Shown here in pieces: positions 51,285 through 61,152 of a stretch of DNA of 64,000 nucleotides. The stretch comes from Desulfovibrio desulfuricans (GTDB lineage Bacteria; Desulfobacterota; Desulfovibrionia; Desulfovibrionales; Desulfovibrionaceae), in the NCBI RefSeq assembly GCF_024460775.1, contig NZ_JANFYZ010000004.1, forward strand, positions 186,001 to 250,000, in the 5' to 3' direction. Made by a program: the position numbers and the translations under genes. Within the stretch, counting starts at the first letter, position 1; each line of letters opens with the position of its first letter. The notes under the pieces were generated by a model, which was not told the DNA's origin, did not search any database, and saw nothing but the letters and a program-made list of their open reading frames with translations.

Positions 51285-53525
51285 CTATTGACCTGCCTCT
51301 CCGATGGGAGCAACGGGAGCGCCAAGAGGTGCCCAGTCCTCGCGGGCGATACGCCAGGCCTTGCCGTCAAAGCGCAGCAAAAGGGTCTTGGTGCCGCGGT
51401 CCGTATGGCCGGAGCTGTCGGCATAGACCTGATTCATGTCGGCTCGCAGGCCCTGCTTGTCAGCCACCAGCCGCAGGCCCGTGATCTGAACCAATGTGGG
51501 CTGCACACGCTGCCAGAGCAGTTCCTTCTGCTTCTGAATATTCTTTGCGCCCCAACGCCCCTGCTGGATGGCATCGTCCGCATAGTATTCAATGTATTCG
51601 TCCAGACGTCCAGCTTCCCAGGCCTTGCGCCATTTTTCAACCATAGCGCTGGCGGCGTCGCTGACCTGATCCAGATAATCCGCTGCAAGGCCAAGTTCTT
51701 CTGGCTTGAACTGCGAAGCAACAATGCGGAAATCGCCCTTGTTGTCCCGGCTCCACCAGAAGGAACGCACACCTTGCTCCATGCCGTTGGGGGCCACCAC
51801 AAGCTGCTCGCAATGACTCACAGCCAGTGAACCCTGGATCTCGAACTTGGGCTTGCGGCTTATGAGGCGCAGCCACGGCACCGCAAAGCGACGATCAAGT
51901 TCGCGCATGGTCGAATTGTAGGAATATCCCCGAGGGGTTCCGGCTTCTCGGTTGTACTTGGCCTGATCGTAAAGAGAGGCGATGTTGGTCGAACGCGCGG
52001 AAAAATCCGCATTCCAGGCCTGCACGGCCTTTTCCAGCGCGGCGCGGACTTCCGGAGTAAGGCTCAATTGCTGGGCTGCCGCTGCCACGGGAGCATTGGC
52101 TTGTGCCGGCGCTGCTATGGGAGCCGGAACAGACGTCGGTGCAGGCAAGTTAACAGCCTGCTGGACCTCGGCGGGTTTTGCCGCCTGATCGGCAGGTTTG
52201 GCAGGTGCGCCCTTGGGGGCGGATTCCGCCTCGCTGCGGGCCGCTTCTTCCATTGCGGGGCGCGCTCCCCAGTTTACTTCTGCCGGGGGTGTCGCATTGC
52301 TGCGGCGGGGCACCAAAGGATCATTGGCCGCCATGAGTTTGTCGCCCTGACCAGCCTTGGCGGTAGCGGTTTTGTCCTGCGAGGGCTGCGGCGCGGCAAG
52401 AGCCGTTGCCTCCGCTTTTTCAGGCGCGGCTTCGGGCATATCCAGCCGGGGGCGCTGAGGTGCTTCAGAGGAAGCATCGCTGACCTGCTGCAAGGGCGCT
52501 TCGGCCACAAGCTGGCCCTTCTGAAAATCGGCGCGCATACCCAGATCCCGCGGGGTCCATTCCATACCAACAATGCGGAACTTCTGGTCGTTATCTCGCT
52601 GCCAGTACAAACGGCGCACGCCTTCAGTGGAAAGATTGGATGCCGTATAGAGCTGCTCTGACCAGGTTACCCAATACCCCGGCCCTTCCAGCACGTTGAT
52701 CTTGCGATTGAAAATCTTGATGAACCGAAGCGACTTGAACAGACGCTCCTTGTTCTGCCGGAAGGCCGTGAAATTTTCCGTCATGGCCCTGGAATAGGCA
52801 TCAGGATTATAGTAATCAAACATCTTGACCGAACGGGAGGCCCAGGCGTTGCTCCAGTTCTGCATCAGGCGGCGCCGTTCGTTGGCGGTGCTGCTGTCGG
52901 GCCGGGGCTGGGCGTTCTCGTCCATCTTATCGGCCAGAACCACGGCCGTACCGGGCGTCAGCTGCGGCCCGACCTCGTCAATTTCCTTAAGCCCGATGGC
53001 CACACAGCCACGGGTGGAAAGCGGTTCAATGCCAAAACCCTTGCTGTGAATCCAGATGCCGTGGCCGGTTTTGCCGCGCAGGCGATCCACGGGGTTAGGA
53101 TAGTTCAGGGTATAGGCAATGCCGCCATACTCCTTGAAATCCAGCCCGCTGGCAATTTTGTATTCCACAAAGTAGATGCCTTCGGGCGTACGCAGATCGT
53201 TGAGCGCCTGTTTGTCGCCGGGCAACTGGCCTGTGGTGCAGGGATAGGTGTATTTGAGCTTGAGGGGGCTTTTCTTCTCAAAAAACATGAAGGTCTGGCG
53301 CTTTTTGTCCACAGCCACCAAATGCGTAGGAAGCCCCTCGTTGTACAGAGAGGCTTGCCATTCTTCGGCCTGCGCCAGATGTGGAGCGGCAAGTGGGCAA
53401 CCAATGCCAAAGGCCATCAGCAGCCCCAAGGCCATGCATCTGACAAGGCAATTGGCCAGACAGCTGATCAACGGCCTGACAATGGAACTGACAGCAGAGC
53501 CAGCCAGACGTTGCGACAATGCCAC
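51285..53525 (-). CDS. L,D-transpeptidase (YkuD) with tandem NTF2-like C-terminal domains
   Basis: About 746 residues. The YkuD catalytic motif is HGIWIHSKGFG followed by STRGCVAIG, so the Cys nucleophile is present; it cross-links peptidoglycan or anchors lipoproteins. A hydrophobic signal (LLMAFGIGCPLAAPHLAQA) precedes it. Two NTF2/SnoaL-like repeats follow (NAWASRSVKMFDYYNPDAYS and KWRKAWEAGRLDEYIEYYAD), with an Ala/Pro-rich linker between. The start is uncertain: GTG 53525 or ATG 53435; longer frames overlap pyrE. No good binding site is seen for either. Confidence 0.8.
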   Translation of the reverse strand: MALSQRLAGSAVSSIVRPLISCLANCLVRCMALGLLMAFGIGCPLAAPHLAQAEEWQASLYNEGLPTHLVAVDKKRQTFMFFEKKSPLKLKYTYPCTTGQLPGDKQALNDLRTPEGIYFVEYKIASGLDFKEYGGIAYTLNYPNPVDRLRGKTGHGIWIHSKGFGIEPLSTRGCVAIGLKEIDEVGPQLTPGTAVVLADKMDENAQPRPDSSTANERRRLMQNWSNAWASRSVKMFDYYNPDAYSRAMTENFTAFRQNKERLFKSLRFIKIFNRKINVLEGPGYWVTWSEQLYTASNLSTEGVRRLYWQRDNDQKFRIVGMEWTPRDLGMRADFQKGQLVAEAPLQQVSDASSEAPQRPRLDMPEAAPEKAEATALAAPQPSQDKTATAKAGQGDKLMAANDPLVPRRSNATPPAEVNWGARPAMEEAARSEAESAPKGAPAKPADQAAKPAEVQQAVNLPAPTSVPAPIAAPAQANAPVAAAAQQLSLTPEVRAALEKAVQAWNADFSARSTNIASLYDQAKYNREAGTPRGYSYNSTMRELDRRFAVPWLRLISRKPKFEIQGSLAVSHCEQLVVAPNGMEQGVRSFWWSRDNKGDFRIVASQFKPEELGLAADYLDQVSDAASAMVEKWRKAWEAGRLDEYIEYYADDAIQQGRWGAKNIQKQKELLWQRVQPTLVQITGLRLVADKQGLRADMNQVYADSSGHTDRGTKTLLLRFDGKAWRIAREDWAPLGAPVAPIGEAGQ

Positions 53526-53556
53526 ATGGGGCAAGGCGCGCGGGTCGGTGAGAACC

Positions 53557-54138
53557 TTAACGCGCAAGGTCCACCAATTCCGCACGGGTAAAGAGCGCAA
53601 GCAGGTCATATCCCGCCTCACGGAGCTTTTCCCGGCCACCTTCCTCGCGATCCAGAATGGCGCAAACCGCCACAATGGACAGGCCAGCATCTGTAATACG
53701 ATCACAGGCCTTCAGCAGAGAACCGCCGGTGGTAACAACGTCTTCAAGCATGGCCACGCGGTCGCCCGCGCAGAAATTGCCCAGCCCTTCAACAAACTGC
53801 CCTGTGCCGTGCCCCTTGGCTTCCTTGCGGACCAAAAGGCCGTTCAGCGGTCTGCCCTGTTCATGCGAGATGACAGTGGTAGCTGCAACCAGCGGGTCAG
53901 CGCCCATGGTCATGCCGCCCACACCCTTGATGTCCATCTCGCGGAGCATGTGGTTGAACAGGGTTCCAATAAGCCACGATCCTTCGGCGTGGAGCGCCGT
54001 GACGCGGCAATCAAAATAATAATCGCTTCTGCGGCCTGATGCCAGCACAAAATCTCCCTCGCGGTATGATTTTTCTACCAGCAGGCGGGCAAGGCGGCGC
54101 TTGAGCGCCAGCAGTTCTTCAGAAGAAAGAGTTTGCAT
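53557..54138 (-). CDS. pyrE: Orotate phosphoribosyltransferase
   Basis: 193 residues. Converts orotate and PRPP to OMP in pyrimidine synthesis. The PRPP-binding loop AMLEDVVTTGGSLL is clear, and the N-terminal SGRRSDYYFDCR and the catalytic loop KEAKGHGTGQFVEG match. AAGGAG precedes the ATG. It follows purB by nine bases, so both nucleotide genes are co-transcribed. Confidence 0.95.
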   Translation of the reverse strand: MQTLSSEELLALKRRLARLLVEKSYREGDFVLASGRRSDYYFDCRVTALHAEGSWLIGTLFNHMLREMDIKGVGGMTMGADPLVAATTVISHEQGRPLNGLLVRKEAKGHGTGQFVEGLGNFCAGDRVAMLEDVVTTGGSLLKACDRITDAGLSIVAVCAILDREEGGREKLREAGYDLLALFTRAELVDLAR

Positions 54139-54147
54139 GACAGCTCC

Positions 54148-55464
54148 TTACGCCTTGTTGGCCGCAGCGTTCTTGAACACCCGGGCAAAAATTTCGTCTT
54201 CGTGCTGCAGGTAGTACGAAGGATCAAAAAGCTCAGCCAGCGCAGCTGCGCCCAGCCGCCCGCTCATGTCGGCATCGTTGCGCACCAGATCGGGGAAGGG
54301 CGTGCGGCTTTCCCAGCTCTGCATGGCAAGGCGCTGCACGGCTTCATACGCCTGCTGGCGCGGAAGCCCGGTGGCAATAAGGGCCGTCAGCACACGCTGC
54401 GAAAAATACAGGCCGTAAGAACGTTCCATATTTTCACGCATGCGCTCGGGCTTGACCACCAGCCCTTCAAGCAGCTTGGTAAGGCGGGTCAGCACATAAT
54501 CGGCCAAGATGGTGGAATCGGGCATGATAACCCGTTCCACGGAGGAATGGCTGATGTCGCGCTCGTGCCACAGGGCCTGATTTTCCAGCGAGGCAAGAGC
54601 GTTGGTACGCAAAAGGCGCGAAAGACCGCTCATATTTTCTGCCGAGATGGGGTTCTTTTTGTGCGGCATGGCCGACGAACCCTTCTGTCCCTTGGCAAAG
54701 CCTTCTTCCACCTCGAGCACTTCCGTGCGTTGCAGGTGGCGCAGTTCCACGCACAGGCGCTCCACACCGCCTGCCAGCACGGCAAGCGAGGTGAAGAAGT
54801 GGGCGTAACGGTCGCGCTGAATGATCTGGGTGGAGTGCGGATCAACCTCAAGCTCAAGATAGCTCAGGGCGCGCTGCTCAAGCTCGGGCGACAAAAATGC
54901 ATAGGTACCCACCGCGCCAGAGATTTTACCCACGCGCACGCTTTCAATCCCGGCTTCAACCCGGGCAAGGTGCCGCTCAAACTCGGCGTAGAATCCGGCC
55001 ATTTTGAGCCCAAAGCTGGTGGGCTCCGCGTGGATGCCGTGGGTGCGGCCCATGCACAGCACACCCTTGTGGCGGCGGGCCAGACTTTCAATGGCGGTCA
55101 GGAGCGCGCGGATGTCCTTGAGAATCAGGCGCCCGGCCTGCATGAGCAGAAGGGCGTTGGCCGTATCCACGATATCGGAGGAGGTACAGCCCAGATGGAT
55201 GTAGCGCGCGTCTTCCGCGCCAACCTTTTCTTCAAGCGAAGTCAAAAAAGCGATGACGTCGTGGCGGGTCACTTCCTCAATAGCCAGAATGCGATCCACA
55301 TCAATGGAAGCCTTGGCCTGAATATTTTCCACCGCGGCGGCCGGGATGCGGCCCATGTCGCTCCAGGCCCGGCAAACGGCAACTTCCACATCAAGCCATG
55401 CCTGATAGCGGTTCTCAAGGGTCCAGATACGGCCCATTTCCTGACGGGTGTAGCGATCAATCAT
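54148..55464 (-). CDS. purB: Adenylosuccinate lyase
   Basis: 438 residues from ATG 55464. It catalyses two fumarate-releasing steps of purine synthesis. The fumarase/aspartase superfamily signature is SSAMPHKKNPISAEN, with the catalytic His block GRTHGIHAEPTSFG and LGCTSSDIVDTANAL. The frame extends upstream to 55680 through the FmdB gene, so ATG 55464, preceded by GAGG, is chosen. Operon: fmdB-like, purB, pyrE, L,D-transpeptidase. Confidence 0.96.
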   Translation of the reverse strand: MIDRYTRQEMGRIWTLENRYQAWLDVEVAVCRAWSDMGRIPAAAVENIQAKASIDVDRILAIEEVTRHDVIAFLTSLEEKVGAEDARYIHLGCTSSDIVDTANALLLMQAGRLILKDIRALLTAIESLARRHKGVLCMGRTHGIHAEPTSFGLKMAGFYAEFERHLARVEAGIESVRVGKISGAVGTYAFLSPELEQRALSYLELEVDPHSTQIIQRDRYAHFFTSLAVLAGGVERLCVELRHLQRTEVLEVEEGFAKGQKGSSAMPHKKNPISAENMSGLSRLLRTNALASLENQALWHERDISHSSVERVIMPDSTILADYVLTRLTKLLEGLVVKPERMRENMERSYGLYFSQRVLTALIATGLPRQQAYEAVQRLAMQSWESRTPFPDLVRNDADMSGRLGAAALAELFDPSYYLQHEDEIFARVFKNAAANKA

Positions 55465-55471
55465 GGCTGCC

Positions 55472-55867
55472 TCATGAAGCCGAGCTGGCGGCTTTGGTGG
55501 GTGCCGACGCTGCGGACCCTGTGGTTGGCGTAGGGGCGGGGGCCGCCTTGGCGGCGCTGTTTCCAGAATCGGATGCTGATGCGGAGGCTTTTTCGCCTGC
55601 CGTACCGCCGGAAGCGGGAGCAGAGGAACCGCCGGAGGTGTCGGAGGAGGAGGCCGTTGAGCCGCCTTCTTCCTTGACACCCTTGCGGTAGCCGTAGTCG
55701 CTCACATACCAGCCGCCGCCCTTGAGGACGAACGAGGTGTGCGACATGATGCGGGGCGAAGGCTCACCGCACTTGGGGCAGGGTTCCTGCCCGTGGGATT
55801 CCGATGCCTTGACCCATTCCTCAAACGTATGCTGACACTTGGGGCACTGATATTCGTAGATAGGCAT
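55472..55867 (-). CDS. FmdB-family zinc ribbon protein
   Basis: 131 residues. The N-terminal zinc ribbon CPKCQHTFEEW and CPKCGEPSPRIMSHTSFVLKGGGWY is typical of the FmdB/putative regulatory family, named after a formamidase-linked gene. The C-terminal 60 residues are Ser/Ala/Thr/Pro-rich and disordered. Its role is unknown; family members often precede purB or other core genes. The binding site is weak. Confidence 0.85.
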   Translation of the reverse strand: MPIYEYQCPKCQHTFEEWVKASESHGQEPCPKCGEPSPRIMSHTSFVLKGGGWYVSDYGYRKGVKEEGGSTASSSDTSGGSSAPASGGTAGEKASASASDSGNSAAKAAPAPTPTTGSAASAPTKAASSAS

Positions 55868-56025
55868 GGTAACACTAAAAAGGCCATGACACGGCATGCT
55901 GCCGCGCTGACCGCTGCTGCTTGTTTGCGCCCCGCGCGGCTGCCAGGAGGCAGCCGGGCCGAGCACCATATGTGACGGCGCGTCAATCCGCAGCCGTCGG
56001 AACGCCGGTTTCCCGTGTCCGAAGC

Positions 56026-56133
56026 TTAGGCCTTGGCAGCCTTGGCTTCGCGCACGCGCTGCTTCAGACGCTCTTCACGGCGCTTACGGCGGCGATCCAG
56101 TTCTTTCTTACGCTCAATTTTCTTATGTGCCAT
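56026..56133 (-). CDS. 35-residue very basic protein
   Basis: ATG 56133 with GGAGGG seven bases upstream, a 36-codon frame ending TAA, and no other sense in this 110-base stretch. The product is almost all Lys, Arg and Glu with an ERKKELDRRRKRREERLK core, so it is a single charged helix probably bound to nucleic acid or ribosome. Proteins of this style are found in Desulfovibrio-like genomes; I cannot name the family. Too short for most gene callers. Confidence 0.65.
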   Translation of the reverse strand: MAHKKIERKKELDRRRKRREERLKQRVREAKAAKA

Positions 56134-56262
56134 GATTCCCTCCAGGGGCAAGCCCCGTTAATATAAGTGGGTATTCATATGCTCTTTGATCGGCAAAGTC
56201 CAGCCCCGAGCCACATTCCGGGCCGAAAACACTGACCGCAGGCGGAAAAATATCTGCCTCGT

Positions 56263-57144
56263 CTAGTGCCTTCCGGCGCTGTTGCCCGCATCGTAAAAGC
56301 CGCTGATATTGCCGCCAGCCTCCAGCCCGCACGGCCAGAAACCATGACGGATCAGGATGTTCCGCAATTCGGGGAGCAGTTCTTCCGGCAGTTTTTCAGC
56401 CTGCAACACAGGCTCCGGCGTGAGCCGCAGACGAAAATCCCCCAGCGCGCCCACGCTGCCCTCCTCCGGCACAACACATTGCGACTCCTCTTGTGCGGAG
56501 GCTGTTGCTCCCAAAGCCGCAAGATCGGCCTCCGCCGCCGCCAGACGCGCCAGCGTGCCGGCCTCGGGACGCATGCCGTAGGCCAGCCGCGTCAGCAGGC
56601 AGGGCCGCGCGCGCTGCCACGGCCTGTCCAGCCCAGTGGCGCGGGCGGCCTCGCGCACTTGCGCCTTGGTCAGCCCGGCTTCGGCCAGGGGGGAACGCAC
56701 GCGGCCTTCTTCAAGTGCGCGCAGTCCCGGTCTGTAGGCCTGCAAATCATCCGCATTGGTGCCATCGCAGAGCACGCGGTCATGAGCTTCCGCCATGGGG
56801 GCAAGCTCGCCGCGCAACAGAGCCACAAGCCCAGTCTTACAGCCGTAGCAACGCTGGGGGCTGTTGGTCTCCACCTCCGCCAGGGCAAGAGGATCAAACC
56901 GCGCCGTGTGCAGGCGCATGCCGCGCTCACGCGCCCAGGCTGCGGCCCAGGCGCTTTCCTGCGGGGGGATGTGCGGGCCGTAAACATGCACGGCCAGCAC
57001 GTCGCAACCGCTCAACAGGGCAGCGTGGCATAAAAAACGACTGTCCAGCCCGCCGGAAAAAGCCACCGCCAGGCGGGGCAGATCGCGCAGCACTGCGGCA
57101 AGCGCAGCTGGAACCTGATCCGCGCGGAAAGGATTTTTACTCAT
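56263..57144 (-). CDS. larE: ATP-dependent sacrificial sulfur transferase LarE
   Basis: 293 residues from ATG 57144. LarE activates pyridinium dicarboxylate with ATP and gives up its own cysteine sulfur for the nickel-pincer cofactor of lactate racemase. The PP-loop is AFSGGLDSRFL, followed by CYGCKTGL and DGTNADDLQAYRPG. The sacrificial-cysteine position is in ARPCLLTRLAYG, so the cysteine is present. No larA, larB or larC is in the window. It lies 49 bases after hisF on the same strand. Confidence 0.9.
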   Translation of the reverse strand: MSKNPFRADQVPAALAAVLRDLPRLAVAFSGGLDSRFLCHAALLSGCDVLAVHVYGPHIPPQESAWAAAWARERGMRLHTARFDPLALAEVETNSPQRCYGCKTGLVALLRGELAPMAEAHDRVLCDGTNADDLQAYRPGLRALEEGRVRSPLAEAGLTKAQVREAARATGLDRPWQRARPCLLTRLAYGMRPEAGTLARLAAAEADLAALGATASAQEESQCVVPEEGSVGALGDFRLRLTPEPVLQAEKLPEELLPELRNILIRHGFWPCGLEAGGNISGFYDAGNSAGRH

Positions 57145-57193
57145 ATCTTCTACTCTTGATACGACAAAAGGCCGCACAAGCCTTGGACCGGGC

Positions 57194-57973
57194 CTACCAG
57201 GTCATACGCACCTTGGCCCCGTGCCCGGCCATATATTCCTTGCACTGCCGGATGGAGTACTGCCCGTAGTGAACAATGGACGCGATCAGCGCAGCAGAGG
57301 CCCCGCCTTCGGTAACTGCCTCGAGCATGTGGCGCGGCTCGCCCGCACCGCCGGAAGCGATCACGGGGATGGACACGGCATCGACTATGGCGCGGGTCAG
57401 CTTGAGTTCGTAACCATCCTTGGTGCCGTCCGCATCAATGGAATTGACGCAGAGCTCGCCAGCACCCAGCTCCTGACAGCGGCGCGCCCAGGCAATGGCG
57501 TCCAGCCCCATGCGCTTGCGACCGCCGTTGATGACGATCTCGTAGCCCGAGGGGATTTCTGCGCTTACCGGAACAGCCAGCACGTCCATGCCCACCACGA
57601 TAGCCTGGGAACCGAAAGCATCCGCGCCATCGCTGATGATGTGCGGATCCTTGACAGCAGCCGAATTGACGGAAACCTTTTCCGCCCCAGCCAGCAGCAC
57701 GGCGCGCATATCCGCCACGCTGGAAATGCCGCCGCCAACAGAAAATGGAATAAAAATCTGCTCCGCCACGTGCTCCACTACATCAATAAAGATACCTCGC
57801 GCCTCGGCAGAGGCCGTGATGTCGTAAAACACTATTTCGTCCGCGCCTTCTTCATAGTACCGCCGCGCGGTTTCAACCGGATCGCCGATGTCTTCGTTGC
57901 CCACGAATTTGACGCCCTTGGTCAGTCGGCCGTTGCGCACATCCAGACAGGGAATCACTCGCTTACTGAGCAT
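57194..57973 (-). CDS. hisF: Imidazole glycerol phosphate synthase subunit HisF
   Basis: 259 residues. The TIM-barrel cyclase makes IGP and AICAR. N-terminal [34 protein letters not shown] with the catalytic Asp, [20 protein letters not shown] and [10 protein letters not shown] phosphate-binding motifs are conserved. Overlaps hisH by 11 bases, forming the IGP synthase pair. Histidine biosynthesis. Confidence 0.96.
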   Translation of the reverse strand: MLSKRVIPCLDVRNGRLTKGVKFVGNEDIGDPVETARRYYEEGADEIVFYDITASAEARGIFIDVVEHVAEQIFIPFSVGGGISSVADMRAVLLAGAEKVSVNSAAVKDPHIISDGADAFGSQAIVVGMDVLAVPVSAEIPSGYEIVINGGRKRMGLDAIAWARRCQELGAGELCVNSIDADGTKDGYELKLTRAIVDAVSIPVIASGGAGEPRHMLEAVTEGGASAALIASIVHYGQYSIRQCKEYMAGHGAKVRMTW

Positions 57974-58601
57974 GACGCGCCTCGCAGTAGTCGTAGAAGT
58001 TGCGCAGAATTGTCAGCCCCGGTCGCCCGCTTTTTTCGGGATGGAACTGGGTGGCCCACAGGCCGTCGCGCCCGTATACGGAGCAGAATTCCTTGCCGTA
58101 GGTGGTGGTGGCAATCACAAAGGTGGGGTCCGGCTCCACATAATAGCTGTGCACGAAGTAGAATTCCGCAGTGGGGGCAACGCCCGCGAGCAGAGGGCAG
58201 AGGGCGGTCGCTTTCAGGCTGTTCCAGCCCATATGCGGGATGGGCGCGGGGGTGCCGTCCTCTTCGCGCATGTTGTCTTCAAAACGGCGGCACAGGCCCG
58301 GCACGATGCCAAGGGTTGTGGTGTCGTTTTCTTCACTGCGGTCAAGCAGAATCTGGCAGCCCAGACAGATACCCAGCAGGGGCTGGCCGCGCTTGACGCA
58401 CTCGCGCAGCAGCACGTCAAGGCCCGTGGGGTGCAGGGCGCGCATGGCCTGCCCGGCAGCGCCCACACCGGGGAAAATGATGCCGTGGGCGCGTTCCAGT
58501 GTTGCGGGGTCCGCCGTGATGGCGCAAGGTATACCCAAATGTTCAAGGGCGCGGCGCACGCTCGTCTGATTGCCTGCCTTGTAGTCCAGAATGGCCAGCA
58601 T
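57963..58601 (-). CDS. hisH: Imidazole glycerol phosphate synthase subunit HisH
   Basis: 212 residues from ATG 58601, with AGAGGATG upstream. The glutaminase partner of HisF. Class I amidotransferase triad: [14 protein letters not shown] (nucleophile Cys), and QFHPEKS (His, Glu). The Gly-rich [11 protein letters not shown] is the oxyanion segment. It is the first gene of the hisH-hisF unit. Confidence 0.96.
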   Translation of the reverse strand: MLAILDYKAGNQTSVRRALEHLGIPCAITADPATLERAHGIIFPGVGAAGQAMRALHPTGLDVLLRECVKRGQPLLGICLGCQILLDRSEENDTTTLGIVPGLCRRFEDNMREEDGTPAPIPHMGWNSLKATALCPLLAGVAPTAEFYFVHSYYVEPDPTFVIATTTYGKEFCSVYGRDGLWATQFHPEKSGRPGLTILRNFYDYCEARHAQ

Positions 58602-58786
58602 GGTGCATCCTCTGCTTGTTGTTGCCGTGGGGGGATTGGCGGCTAGTGGCTTTGAAAGATGTATCATACCTTTTTGCCGGTGCGCAGGCAACGCGCAGGC
58701 TGGCATGATGCCCCGGCATCGCAGGAAAAATCAGCGCGCCAGCAAGCGGCGGCGGCAAACCTTTTGCGGAATGGCGTGACAATTTC

Positions 58787-58820
58787 AATGTTCACGGTTA
58801 TTATAGAAACCGTGAACATT
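58787..58820. promoter_or_regulatory. 13-bp perfect inverted repeat upstream of the TauE gene
   Basis: AATGTTCACGGTT and AACCGTGAACATT with an eight-base AT spacer, 72 bases before the next start codon and without a T run. It fits a dimeric regulator site rather than a terminator. Confidence 0.65.
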
Positions 58821-58891
58821 AGAACTTCCCATGCAAAGAATTTATTTAATATTTTACTCTAGTTACAACGCCATTCGCGCAGGAGGCCAGC

Positions 58892-59812
58892 ATGTATTTT
58901 CCCACTGCAGGCATTGAGTGCAACCCGTTTGTTCCTTTTGCGGTGGCTCTTGGCATCTCTTTTTTCACATCCATGGGCGGCATCTCGGGCGCTTTTTTGC
59001 TGCTGCCGTTTCAGATGAGCGTTCTGGGTTATACCAACCCCAGCGTCAGCGCCACCAACCAGTTCTTTAACGTGCTGGCCTGTCCCTCGGGCGTATGGCG
59101 TTACTGGCACGAGGGGCGGCTTGTGTGGCCGCTGGCCTTTACCATTGCCTTGGGCACATTGCCGGGCGTGTTTATAGGGGCCATCGTGCGCATCAATCTG
59201 CTGCCCAATCCCCAGAGCTTTAAAATTTTTGCGGGCCTTGTGCTGCTGTACATTGGCGGGCGCATGGCCATAACCACTTGGCAAGGCAGGGCCTCGCTGT
59301 GGTCGCGCAAGGAAAAAAAAGAGAACATGCCCACCTGCGAGGACAAAAACGGCAGGCTCATGTGCTGCCATGTGCTCTACTGGAACATGAAGGAAGTGGC
59401 CTTTGTGTTTCAGGAAACAAAGTATGTTGTCGCCACCCGCGCGCTTGTGCTGCTGAGCCTTGTGGTGGGGCTTGTGGGCGGCATTTACGGCATCGGCGGC
59501 GGTGCCATTATGGCGCCGTTTCTGGTTTCGTTTTTCGGGCTGCCTGTCTATGTTGTTGCTGGCTCCACGCTCTTTGCCACCTTTGTAACATCCGTGGCGG
59601 GCGTGTCGTTTTACGCCCTGCTCGCGCCCTTTTACCCGGATATGGCCGTTGCGCCTGACTGGCGCATGGGCGTTCTGGTGGGCCTTGGCGGCATGTGCGG
59701 CATGTATGCCGGTGCGCGTTGTCAGAAGTTTGTGCCTTCCATTGCCTTGAAGGCCCTTTTGACCGCAGTTTTGCTCTTTACAGCCGTGCGCTATTTGGGC
59801 CAAGGTTTCTAG
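58892..59812 (+). CDS. TauE/SafE-family (TSUP) anion exporter
   Basis: 306 residues with eight or so membrane helices in two similar halves. The repeats begin FFTSMGGISGAFLLLPF and VGLVGGIYGIGGGAIMAPFL, both with the GxxG-rich core of the TSUP family. A charged cytoplasmic loop with three cysteines (MPTCEDKNG, LMCCHVLY) sits in the middle. Members export sulfite, sulfoacetate or related organosulfur anions; in a sulfate reducer sulfite export is plausible. AGGAGG precedes the ATG. Regulator site upstream. Confidence 0.85.
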   Translation: MYFPTAGIECNPFVPFAVALGISFFTSMGGISGAFLLLPFQMSVLGYTNPSVSATNQFFNVLACPSGVWRYWHEGRLVWPLAFTIALGTLPGVFIGAIVRINLLPNPQSFKIFAGLVLLYIGGRMAITTWQGRASLWSRKEKKENMPTCEDKNGRLMCCHVLYWNMKEVAFVFQETKYVVATRALVLLSLVVGLVGGIYGIGGGAIMAPFLVSFFGLPVYVVAGSTLFATFVTSVAGVSFYALLAPFYPDMAVAPDWRMGVLVGLGGMCGMYAGARCQKFVPSIALKALLTAVLLFTAVRYLGQGF

Positions 59813-59962
59813 CGCCGCTGCCGCCCGGAATTTTTCTGGCCGGAGCGCTTTCGACCTGCCTCAGGGCAGCGCCGGAGGCGCTTCGTCTGTTTTGGGCAGG
59901 CAGCAAAGCCCCCAAGGCGCGCGTTTTGCAGTATCGCGCGCGGCACTGTAAAGGAAATTGCA

Positions 59963-60805
59963 ATGAATGATTCTTCCCGGTTGCCCATTGGCCTGTTTGA
60001 TTCCGGCATGGGCGGCCTCACGGTTTTCAAGGCTCTGGCAGAATGTCTGCCCGGCGAAGATCTGCTCTACCTTGGCGACACCGCCCGCCTGCCCTACGGC
60101 ACCAAGGGGCGCGACACTATAACGCGCTATACGCTCAAGGCCGCCCAAAAGCTGGTGGACCTGGGCGTTAAAATGCTCGTTATTGCCTGCAATACGGCTA
60201 CCTCTGCGGCGCTTTCCGCAGTGCGGGAGCAGTTTGCCCCGCTGCCGGTCATGGGCGTGGTGGATCCTGGCGCGCAGGCGGCTGCCGCAGCCAGCGCCAA
60301 CGGTCATATAGTAGTAGTGGCGACAGAAGCCACCATCTCCGGCGGCGCATACCAGAAGGCCATTGCGCGCATCCGGCCTGACGCTGTTGTGACCGGGCGT
60401 GCCTGCACCCTGTTTGTGCCCCTTGCCGAAGAAGGCTGGATGAACGGCCCCATTGTGGAAGGCGTTGCAAGGCGCTATCTGGCTGATATTTTTCCATTTG
60501 AGGGAGCCGCCCCCGCAGGAAATCTGGAACCCGATACCCTGCTGCTGGGCTGCACGCATTTTCCACTGTTGCAGGAAGCACTGCAAAACGTGGTGGGGCC
60601 GCAGGTTCGCATAGTGGATTCTGCCGCCACCACGGCGCTGTGCGTGGCTGACGAGCTGCGGGCCACCAACCTGCTGCAGCCCGCGGATAGCGGCGCGCAC
60701 TACCGCTTTTTGACCACAGATAATGCAGCCCGCTTTGCCCGGACAGGCAGCCTTTTTCTGGGCCGCAACCTCAGCGATGATGAAGTTTGCCTGGTCGATC
60801 TATAA
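59963..60805 (+). CDS. murI: Glutamate racemase
   Basis: 280 residues. Makes D-glutamate for peptidoglycan. Two catalytic cysteines are in VIACNTATSAAL and LLGCTHFPLL; FDSGMGGLTVFKAL and LGDTARLPYGTKG are also conserved. RBS AAGGA. It is 150 bases after the TauE gene, on the same strand. Confidence 0.95.
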   Translation: MNDSSRLPIGLFDSGMGGLTVFKALAECLPGEDLLYLGDTARLPYGTKGRDTITRYTLKAAQKLVDLGVKMLVIACNTATSAALSAVREQFAPLPVMGVVDPGAQAAAAASANGHIVVVATEATISGGAYQKAIARIRPDAVVTGRACTLFVPLAEEGWMNGPIVEGVARRYLADIFPFEGAAPAGNLEPDTLLLGCTHFPLLQEALQNVVGPQVRIVDSAATTALCVADELRATNLLQPADSGAHYRFLTTDNAARFARTGSLFLGRNLSDDEVCLVDL

Positions 60806-61152
60806 CAGTATTTTTAATCATTATTTTCGGACAGATAAAAAACTTCCAGTACGGGGCAGACTCTTGTATTGAGCCTGTTTGCCCAAACGGTATTTCGTGA
60901 AAAGCTAGAGCAGACGCGGGATTCTGCGCTTTTTCGTTGACAGGAAACCGCCCCTAACGTAAGGAAACAAAAGTTCTGACCGCTGTAGAAGCGGTTTTGC
61001 TTACGATTCCCCCATGACGTGAAAAAGCCTTGGCGGCTTTTTTGCGGCTGTTTCATTTGAGTGCGGCGAATCGGGCCCCGGCACCAGACTTCTGGCATGT
61101 CTACCCGATCCGGCTTGCAGGGAATAACCGAAATCCTTTATGGAGTAGCATC
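60806..61152. other. Intergenic leader before HU
   Basis: 347 bases without a supported gene. TTGACA at 60937-60942 may be the -35 of the HU promoter, but the -10 is weak. I see no clear RNA gene. Confidence 0.35.

Noticed and set aside
54133-55533. 466-codon plus-strand frame over purB
   Set aside because: Antisense of purB, with no domain.
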